From assembly GCA_050010255.1 (NCBI GenBank), contig JBEKLJ010000228.1, forward strand, positions 1-5,100: a DNA stretch of 5,100 nucleotides. Reading direction: 5' to 3'. Each line of letters starts with the position of its first letter. Within the stretch, counting starts at the first letter, position 1. Made by a program: the position numbers and the translations under genes. Positions 1 through 5,100 of the stretch are shown here, in pieces. This DNA is from JBEKLJ01 sp050010255 (GTDB lineage Bacteria; Acidobacteriota; Terriglobia; Bryobacterales; Bryobacteraceae). The notes under the pieces are model-generated. The model was not told the origin of the DNA, ran no database searches, and saw only the letters and a list, made by a program, of their open reading frames with translations.

Positions 1-2
1 AT

Positions 3-212
3 GACCCCGATCCGCTTCCATCAAATCCGCATGCGCATTGCATTGGGGGAAGCAGCCGGTTTATCGGCTGCAAGCTTCACCTTGGCACGCGGCAACTATT
101 CACGAGCAAGAACAAGCCGTTGGACAGGTTCTTGAATGAGGACCAGTTTGGCCGGCTCATCGAATTGATCAGGCCAAAGTTTCCTGGAATCGAATTCCCC
201 CTTCTTGTTTGA
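3..212 (+). CDS. Possible C-terminal tail of an unrecognised protein, 5' end outside the window or degraded
   Basis: This frame is open from the left edge to a TGA at 210-212. Only the last 34 or so codons (from about 108) read like a real protein. They alternate charged and hydrophobic residues, include the phrase DQFGRLIELIRPKFPG, and end in PLLV. The earlier codons (3-107) are rich in Cys, His and Ser and look less natural. Frame 1 (1-135) reads more plausibly in that part but stops at 133-135, so a frameshift near 100-110 is possible. The stop lies 10 bases from the convergent stop of the minus-strand gene at 223, a normal tail-to-tail spacing that slightly favours a real gene end. I recognise no family or motif. 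It could be a remnant or a chance frame. Confidence 0.3.
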   Translation, partial: DPDPLPSNPHAHCIGGSSRFIGCKLHLGTRQLFTSKNKPLDRFLNEDQFGRLIELIRPKFPGIEFPLLV

Positions 213-224
213 GAAGGTTCTTTC
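200..224 (+). terminator. Weak hairpin with T-rich tail between convergent genes
   Basis: CCTTCT (200-205) pairs perfectly with AGAAGG (212-217) across a 6-base loop, followed by TTCTTTC. The stem is only 6 bp with three G-C pairs, and it overlaps the TGA of the plus-strand tail, so it would be a weak rho-independent terminator for plus-strand transcription. On the minus strand the bases after the hairpin are G-rich rather than T-rich, so it is unlikely to serve the 223-1059 gene. Confidence 0.25.
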
Positions 225-1059
225 AGGACTTGGAAGTATAGTCCACTGAGCCTATTCGCTCTCTGAGTGTATCCGCCTCCGCCACGGGATAGATAAAGGC
301 CAAGAACCCCGCCTCCTTGTTGGAGTCCTCCATGGTTTCGGGGGCATCGAAGCCACCGTAGAACATGAAAATCTCCGAAGCGGGGCCGAGCCGCGGGATC
401 TCTATGCACGAAAGGGCGAGAGCGTGCTTGGCGTTGGCATGCGGGCTGGCGATGAGGATGGCATTTCTTTGAACGCCATCAGGGTCGAGAGTAATGACCA
501 CGGGGCCTATCGTCGGCGTCGGTTTGCCGAAACGCATCGCGCTAACATCGAACCATCTGCCCAAGAACTTGAAGGCCTCCGACGGGTGCATGTCGAAATC
601 GATCACGGTCTTCTTGGCTGAATTGATGTCTTTGGTCGGGCTAGCCTCCTCGAGGCCGTCCAGTCCTTGTATCAGCAGGGAGAACATGTGACCGTGTTGG
701 GTGTCGAGCGCAATGGACTGCCTTTTGATCTCAGTGAATATCTTGCCGGTTTGTGAAAAGTGCGCGCGGCCGTCGGGATGATGTGAATACTTGACGAGAT
801 GCGACGTCACCTTGCCGCCGTCTTCAAGATTGATCGTTGCCTCTACCGTTCCGGTTGCCGGAATCTTGGAGGAGGAGAGAATCCCGACGCGGTTCCGAAA
901 GTAAGGGAATGTGACGAAGAGGCTTCCATCTGGCCCGAAAACAACCTGGAATGCCTTGCGGCGACGGTCGCCGCGTTTCAATACGCAAACAACGCGCTCG
1001 GTTCGGATCGCATCAACGTTGCCAGCCTGAAATCCGCGAGTAGTTGCGTTCTGAGCCAT
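223..1059 (-). CDS. Conserved-looking hypothetical protein, 278 residues, function unknown
   Basis: This is an intact reading frame from ATG (1057-1059) to TGA (223-225). I do not recognise a named family. The protein appears soluble, with no signal peptide and no membrane segment. Alternating short hydrophobic strands separated by Gly, Asp and Pro turns (for example residues 36-66, 84-110 and 183-225) suggest a mostly beta fold, with one probable helix around residues 158-170. Notable segments are SHHPDGRAHFSQTGKI at 92-107, in a stretch with several His residues, and a Phe/Gly-rich stretch at 230-237. No catalytic motif is evident. No clear Shine-Dalgarno sequence precedes the ATG; only TTGAG lies about 5 bases upstream. 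That ATG is 28 bases past the stop of the decayed gene at 1088-1402 on the same strand, so the two may once have been co-transcribed. Its 3' end converges on the possible gene ending at 212. Coding is very likely on length and composition; the function is unknown. Confidence 0.8.
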   Translation of the reverse strand: MAQNATTRGFQAGNVDAIRTERVVCVLKRGDRRRKAFQVVFGPDGSLFVTFPYFRNRVGILSSSKIPATGTVEATINLEDGGKVTSHLVKYSHHPDGRAHFSQTGKIFTEIKRQSIALDTQHGHMFSLLIQGLDGLEEASPTKDINSAKKTVIDFDMHPSEAFKFLGRWFDVSAMRFGKPTPTIGPVVITLDPDGVQRNAILIASPHANAKHALALSCIEIPRLGPASEIFMFYGGFDAPETMEDSNKEAGFLAFIYPVAEADTLRERIGSVDYTSKS

Positions 1060-1087
1060 GAAAACTCAATTACAGGGCGTCTTCTGG

Positions 1088-1402
1088 TTAATCTCCATCA
1101 TACGGCTTCCATTGGGAGATGTCGTCCGGGCTGCCGAGCGTCGCGGTATGGAGTCCGGACGAGATGGAGAATGTGTGGCCGACCGCGAGGTCTTCTGCCG
1201 CCTGCTGAGCGGCTTGGCAACTCCCCAAGGGTCATCGTCGAAGACAGATGGTGCCGGCCATCGTCCTCCGCTATGTGAAAAGGCCCGACGTGCATTTGCC
1301 AGACGTAGAGTTTGCGCATACCTGAATCATAGTGTGCTACTTGCGCAGGTGAAACGCCGTTTCCCACGCCTCGCGGCCCGTGGGCGTGTCGATTGCCTCC
1401 AT
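1088..1402 (-). pseudogene. Frameshifted small gene of about 105 codons, unrecognised family
   Basis: Protein-like sequence on the minus strand is spread over three frames in the correct order. From ATG 1400-1402 the first frame gives MEAIDTPTGREAWETAFHLR, then Lys and a TAG (1337-1339). The second frame, about 1340-1245, gives MRKLYVWQMHVGPFHIAEDD and then GRHHLS. A short third-frame stretch, about 1242-1213, gives FDDDPWGVAK. The original frame then resumes at about 1213 with AAQQAAEDLAVGHTFSISSG and continues to ISQWKPYDGD and TAA at 1088-1090. Start and stop are in the same frame, so the shifts add up to zero. Trp, Tyr, Phe and His are well placed in each piece, and the pieces abut without overlap, as expected of an old gene with several small indels. 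An upstream in-frame ATG at 1466-1468 could be the original start. The 28-base gap to the next gene suggests a former operon with it. The product is unknown. The alternative is that these are chance open stretches. Confidence 0.5.
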
Positions 1403-1466
1403 GAGCGACTGCTTTCGCGGACTCGCGGACGATAGCTGTTGACAACTGCCCTTCCCATTAGCAATC

Positions 1467-1778
1467 ATGGAAATCGACGGCACGCATCGGAGGGTGTCGG
1501 GGTTCCGAGCAGTCCGCTGCCCCCGGCACGCCATCGTCAGGTCCCTGGGCTACAACCCTCCGCCGGCGGGGAATGGCTGGGGCGAGCGGCTCGTTCGGCA
1601 TCGAACAACCCCAGGGCTATCGCAGAAAGAGGCAGCGAAGCGCTTTGGCATCGATCCCGGCACTCTGGCGCGGTGGGAGCGCGGCGAAAGAGAGCCGGCG
1701 AGCGCGCTACTCAACCGTGGGAAGCGTTTCCTTGGTGATGGGGAGCTACAGGCCAGGGACGAGCGCCTTGTCGGGTGA
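1467..1778 (+). pseudogene. Helix-turn-helix (XRE-like) DNA-binding protein, probably a 5'-degraded remnant
   Basis: The 103-codon frame from ATG 1467 to TGA 1776-1778 contains a clear Cro/C1-type helix-turn-helix. Helix 2 is LSQKEAAKRF (residues 51-60), the turn is around GIDP, and the recognition helix is GTLARWERGE (65-74), followed by a helix ending at KRFL. The preceding linker, AIVRSLGYNP (22-31), matches the phrase that, as I recall from the family, joins two tandem helix-turn-helix domains, typically Pro-Ala-Ile-Ile-x-Phe-Leu-Gly-Tyr-Asn/Asp-Pro. Here the first domain is missing from the frame. Upstream, NHGNRRHAS in frame 1439 and a Val-Lys-Arg-Arg stretch near 1349-1360 may be its scattered remains, separated by a stop at 1433-1435. 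No good ribosome binding site precedes 1467. The role would have been transcriptional control of an unknown target. It is convergent with the STAND gene, 16 bases apart. A functional single-domain protein is still possible. Confidence 0.6.
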
Positions 1779-1794
1779 TCGCAGCTGTTCGTGA

Positions 1795-4700
1795 TCAGCC
1801 CCCCCTGAGATCGCGGGCCTTCTCTGCTATCTCGTGAATGATGGCGTGAAGATCGGTGCCCGCCAGGTCCCGGCCAAGATCGATGTGGCTGACGACCTCG
1901 CGATTGCGGCTCTTGGAGTAGAGCGGCCGCCGTGCGCTTGGCGCACGTAGCCCGAACAGGCGTGCTATGAGTCGCTGCAACCGCGGCCACGCACCATTGG
2001 CGCCCTCGCTCAAATGGTCCCCGATCGGCACGTCATGAGGCACCGGGAAGTAAGATGACAAATCCCTATTGAGTAACGCTTCCAGCGCGTGGCGCGGGAA
2101 GTAGTTCTCGATGCCATAGCATCGGAGTACCCGCAATTCCACCCCGGCCGCCCTAAGCCGCCTCTCCTGCTCCCTCGCCAAGTCCGTTGGGGGTCGGCTC
2201 GCTTTGTTCAGTTTTCGTCCATTGTCCCCATCCATCACGACAATGGCCTCTCTGGCCCCGCGCAAGAATGCGTGGGGGTCCTTGTTCACCAGCGCGGGCC
2301 ACCCTCCAACAGAATCGAAGACCACCTCCGGAACATCGGGAACTTGTGCGAGGAGTCCCCGGAACACCGGCTCGTCAGTCGTGCCCTCGCAGACGACCAG
2401 GAGCTTGTCCGCGGACGTGGAGCCGCGCAGCTTCCGCAACACCGTGTCAAACGGCGTGCGTCGCGCCTGCTCGAGGCGCGCGGTCTGTTCGTACTCAACC
2501 GCCCGCGTCTGCAGATAGTGCCGCCACGCCGGTGGGGTCGCATCGAGTTGCTGGCGGACAAGCCGGGCGGTCGCCGGTCGGTCGATCTGCGCTAGGGACT
2601 CGGTGAGCAGGCTCGTCACGCGGTCCAATTCCAGGTGCAGAGCGCGCTCGCGCAGTTGCCCGAGCTTGCGCCAGGCAAAGGGTTCGCGGATCTTGCCGAT
2701 CCATCCGATGGGAGAATCATGCGGATACTCGACTTCTCCCGCCCGGAGCGCCGAATCGTTCTTCAGAAGCGCTGCAAGCTCTCGCTCGATGGTCGCCCGG
2801 TCCTGTCGCTCGACGAGTATCCCGAACGCCTGACGGGCGACGGCGGGCTCGGGATCCCTGCGCAGGCTGGCGAAGAACGCGTTCGCCTCGTCGCGCGCAG
2901 CGAGAATCTGCACCGCATCCACACGGACCATTGGTCCTCGGCTGGGGTCCGCAGCGATCGCGCGGAGGGTCGCAAGCGTCGTGGCGGATGAGAAGCCCGA
3001 CTGGCGCGTGAAGCGAACGAGGCTTTCCAAAGCACGTGTCGACGGCGGGGTGGCCAGTAATCGCTCAACAGTACGCCCGGCCTCTTCGCTGAATGCGAAA
3101 CGGTCGTAGTACTTGGCCACGACTTGTTCGTCCATGCCAGTCGCCGGAAACACCAATAGCTCGTCCGGCGCCACCCGCAACTCGTAGCGGGTGATGACCC
3201 CCAAGAGCAGTGGCAACACTGGCGGCATCCAGAGGGTGTCGCCCTCCCATCTGATCGTGCGTTCGAGATCAAGGCTCGCCAGCAGGGCGCTCATTTCGCC
3301 CGACAGCCAGTTCTTGAAGGTTTCCGGCAACTCCGGCCAATGGTCTTCTCGCAACTGCTGTAGGTCACTGAGCGCGTCCCGAAGGGTCGTTCGCGTCAAG
3401 AGGCGCTCCTGCAAGGACTGGGTGCGGCTCCGCTCTTGCCGGTCGGCGGCTTCCTGCTCCGCCGCGTACCGGCGTGCGTTCGCATCCTGAGCGTCGATCA
3501 CGCCGCCGGAATGCAGCCGCAGCGCTTCGCGCGCCGGCCCGCCGACGAAGGCGGCGAGATCCCGGATAATCTCCATTGCGCCGACTTGGATGAGCCATTC
3601 GGCGGTTTCGATCGTTGTGATTGAGGCAAGGAACCGGATCGTGTTGAACCAGGTCCGGCGGGGGCGCGCCTGCTGCAGCTGGCGCTCGAAGAAACGCCGC
3701 GCCACCTCGCCGCGCTTGTCCGCCGCGCAGAGCTGGGTCAGTATGACCTGAACCGGTCCCTCCCGATCCGCATAGATGTCGTGCCGCAAAAGCGCCTGAA
3801 AAATGTCAACGCACAGCTCGGTGATTTCCTCGTTGAAGTAGTCGGGCAGCGTGTCCAGAATTGGCTCGACATACCCCTTGGCTCGAATGCGGTCGAACTC
3901 CTGCGGTTCCCGGGCCAGATCCTGTAACATCGCCACCAGCGCTTCGCGCGATCGCAGCTCACGGAAGTGGTAGTAGGTCGCGCTGAGCACCGCATCCGTG
4001 CGCAGAATGAGAGGCAGCACCATCGGCAGCTGGGCAGCATCGGCAAGCGCCCCGATAGCGTCGACGAAGTCCCTGCGGATGGGATCGCCGTCGGTTAACG
4101 CGGCCAAGAGTTCGGGGACGTGGGCTGCCGTCCCGGCGTTGACCACCGAGATGATCGCGCACTGCCGGATTGCGGTGCCCCTGGTCTGGTCTTTCATGAT
4201 TGGCAGCGCGACCGGCAGGACCTCCGGTCGCTTCAGGACGCCGAGCAGCGTGAGCGCATTGCCGCAAAACACCTCGTCGCCGGCAGTCAAGTCCTGCCTG
4301 AGCCCTTCTTCAACGGCAGGTGTGACGAACCGGGCCAGGTAGCGGATCTTGACGCGCGAGTCGATGCGCAAGTACTGGTGCTGTCGTCTGAACTCCTCCA
4401 AAATTCCGGAGGCGACCGCAGTTCGCTCTTCCTCGGTGAACGCCGCCGGCGACGATTGAACCACCCAGAACGGAAACTTCCGAACGAAAAAGGCCCGCAC
4501 TTGCGGGTTCAGCTCCGCGAGGTAGCTGATTGCGTTCATCCAGCTGTCGTTCGGAGTGTCGTGGTCGAGGAAGGCGAGCTCGCGGACGCGGTCCAGGCTT
4601 GCGCGCTCCAGTTCCTCCGCGGCAAGATACTCGCCGTAGGAGCGCATCTGGAACGCTAGGCCGTTTCCCGTGCGCTTCAGAATCGATGCGTATAACTCGT

Positions 4701-5100
4701 CGAGCAGTCCCCGGGCATCGTGCGCTGCGATCCGCACCGAAGCGCGGATGACCTGCAGTGCTTCTTCCTCAGTCAGCTCGTTGCGCGAATATACCTCAAG
4801 GGCGACGGCCAGCATGCAGAGCGCGCGGCGCTGCCGATGCGCATTGATGTGCGGCCGGCTCTGAATCAGCCGGTCGATCATTGCGCTCATCATCTCGGAC
4901 CGGCGGTCGCTCAATTGCCCGGTGGCCTTGAAGCGCTCGACGAGGACCCACAGCACAAAAGGATTCGCCAACTCCTCCTGGAGGTCGACTCTGTTCACCG
5001 CCTGTGTGAAGGCGTCGAAGTCGATGCCGGAAAGCGTAGCGTACCGCCAGATGTCCTTGTCGGCGAAATCGAGGATGTGGAAAACAGCGCTGAGCTTCAC
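1795..5100 (-). CDS. STAND/NACHT-type NTPase with HEAT-like repeats and C-terminal TOPRIM nuclease domain (N-terminus outside window)
   Basis: One open minus-strand frame encodes 1101 residues and ends at TGA 1795-1797. It begins with GTG exactly at the right edge, so the start is almost certainly further upstream and the P-loop is not visible; residue numbers count from the edge. Residues 1-100 resemble the region after a NACHT/STAND NTPase core: a Leu-Ala-Asn-Pro-Phe motif at 44-48, then a Gly-x-Leu-x-x-x-Arg pattern near 61-67. FQMRSYGEYLAAEELE (150-165) matches the Phe-x-His/Arg-x-Ser-x-x-Glu-Tyr-x-Ala-Ala signature common at the end of the winged helix in these proteins. Residues about 245-365 and 690-780 are HEAT-like helical repeats, probably the sensor. 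Residues 540-575 are highly charged and may form a coiled coil. Residues 898-1003 are a TOPRIM-like nuclease domain with Glu905, Asp957 and Asp959. In known bacterial STAND systems, target recognition drives oligomerisation and effector activation, and anti-phage defence is the usual role. That role is inferred here. No broken codons are seen. Confidence 0.85.
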   Translation of the reverse strand: MKLSAVFHILDFADKDIWRYATLSGIDFDAFTQAVNRVDLQEELANPFVLWVLVERFKATGQLSDRRSEMMSAMIDRLIQSRPHINAHRQRRALCMLAVALEVYSRNELTEEEALQVIRASVRIAAHDARGLLDELYASILKRTGNGLAFQMRSYGEYLAAEELERASLDRVRELAFLDHDTPNDSWMNAISYLAELNPQVRAFFVRKFPFWVVQSSPAAFTEEERTAVASGILEEFRRQHQYLRIDSRVKIRYLARFVTPAVEEGLRQDLTAGDEVFCGNALTLLGVLKRPEVLPVALPIMKDQTRGTAIRQCAIISVVNAGTAAHVPELLAALTDGDPIRRDFVDAIGALADAAQLPMVLPLILRTDAVLSATYYHFRELRSREALVAMLQDLAREPQEFDRIRAKGYVEPILDTLPDYFNEEITELCVDIFQALLRHDIYADREGPVQVILTQLCAADKRGEVARRFFERQLQQARPRRTWFNTIRFLASITTIETAEWLIQVGAMEIIRDLAAFVGGPAREALRLHSGGVIDAQDANARRYAAEQEAADRQERSRTQSLQERLLTRTTLRDALSDLQQLREDHWPELPETFKNWLSGEMSALLASLDLERTIRWEGDTLWMPPVLPLLLGVITRYELRVAPDELLVFPATGMDEQVVAKYYDRFAFSEEAGRTVERLLATPPSTRALESLVRFTRQSGFSSATTLATLRAIAADPSRGPMVRVDAVQILAARDEANAFFASLRRDPEPAVARQAFGILVERQDRATIERELAALLKNDSALRAGEVEYPHDSPIGWIGKIREPFAWRKLGQLRERALHLELDRVTSLLTESLAQIDRPATARLVRQQLDATPPAWRHYLQTRAVEYEQTARLEQARRTPFDTVLRKLRGSTSADKLLVVCEGTTDEPVFRGLLAQVPDVPEVVFDSVGGWPALVNKDPHAFLRGAREAIVVMDGDNGRKLNKASRPPTDLAREQERRLRAAGVELRVLRCYGIENYFPRHALEALLNRDLSSYFPVPHDVPIGDHLSEGANGAWPRLQRLIARLFGLRAPSARRPLYSKSRNREVVSHIDLGRDLAGTDLHAIIHEIAEKARDLRGG
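2092..2409 (-). other. TOPRIM-like nuclease domain at the C-terminus of the STAND protein
   Basis: Residues 898-1003 of the long protein show the TOPRIM order. A beta strand leads into CEGTTDEPVF (904-913) with the invariant-type Glu905. A Gly-Gly pair follows at 932-933. A second strand, AIVVMDGDN (952-960), supplies the Asp-x-Asp metal ligands Asp957 and Asp959. The motif IENY (997-1000, at 2101-2112) then resembles the Glu-Asn-Tyr seen after TOPRIM cores in OLD-family nucleases and DUF4435-type proteins. A helical tail with a Lys-rich patch (1062-1070) and DLHAIIHEIAEKA (1083-1095) ends the protein. TOPRIM domains of the OLD type cut or nick DNA using two metal ions. The nuclease role here is inferred from motif conservation. 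Confidence 0.75.

Noticed and set aside
77..409. 110-codon minus-strand frame overlapping the 3' part of the 223-1059 gene
   Set aside because: It is Gly/Arg-rich and low in complexity, and it overlaps a better gene on the same strand in another frame.
799..1278. 159-codon plus-strand frame
   Set aside because: It is antisense to the start of the 278-residue gene and to the decayed small gene, with a Cys/Arg/Ser-rich shadow-like translation.
1439..1467. TTGACA at 1439-1444 as a -35 box for the helix-turn-helix gene
   Set aside because: At 17 bases spacing the next hexamer is CAATCA, a poor -10, and it runs into the ATG at 1467, leaving no room for a ribosome binding site.
1775..1796. GTGATC direct repeat (1775-1780 and 1791-1796) between the convergent stops
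   Set aside because: Two six-base copies are expected by chance and partly overlap stop codons. There is no convincing stem or T-tract for a terminator.
2089..2595. 168-codon plus-strand open frame inside the STAND gene
   Set aside because: It lies opposite the TOPRIM region, where the minus-strand frame carries clear motifs. Its translation is Arg/Pro/Leu-rich without domains, typical of antisense frames in GC-rich DNA.
4120..4659. 179-codon plus-strand open frame
   Set aside because: It is antisense to the HEAT-like and post-NACHT region of the long minus-strand protein, has no recognisable motif, and has a composition typical of a shadow frame.
5098..5100. GTG at the right edge as the true start of the STAND protein
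   Set aside because: The frame is open to the very edge and residues 1-50 already read as the middle of a NACHT-type protein, so the real start should lie beyond the window.

Overview
The window is GC-rich (about 60% by eye) bacterial DNA. I cannot place the organism. The base composition and the helix-turn-helix family at 1467-1778, with its Gly-Tyr-Asn-Pro linker, would fit a soil or plant-associated proteobacterium such as a Rhizobiales member, but this is a weak inference. No RNA gene, CRISPR array, transposase or insertion-sequence end is visible.

Layout. Positions 1-212 hold what may be the last codons of a plus-strand gene entering from the left. A short hairpin at its stop codon is followed by the convergent end of a complete minus-strand gene (223-1059) for an unrecognised 278-residue soluble protein. 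Positions 1060-1790 look like a decay zone. They contain a minus-strand small gene (1088-1402) whose protein-like reading moves through all three frames before returning to the first. They also contain a plus-strand helix-turn-helix protein (1467-1778) that keeps its C-terminal DNA-binding domain but seems to have lost the usual first half.

Positions 1795-5100 are one uninterrupted minus-strand frame of 1101 residues that runs off the right edge, so the true N-terminus is not seen. It reads as the C-terminal part of a large signal-transduction NTPase of the STAND/NACHT type: the end of the NTPase and winged-helix region, two stretches of HEAT-like helical repeats, and a C-terminal TOPRIM nuclease-like domain with Glu905, Asp957, Asp959 and an Ile-Glu-Asn-Tyr motif. 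STAND NTPases with nuclease effectors are known anti-phage sensors. The usual bacterial layout puts the effector at the N-terminus, so a C-terminal TOPRIM effector is the most interesting point in the window.

The likely picture is an accessory or defence-island region. One large sensor-effector gene lies next to decayed small genes and a degraded regulator. No functional link between the 278-residue protein and the STAND protein can be shown from this sequence.
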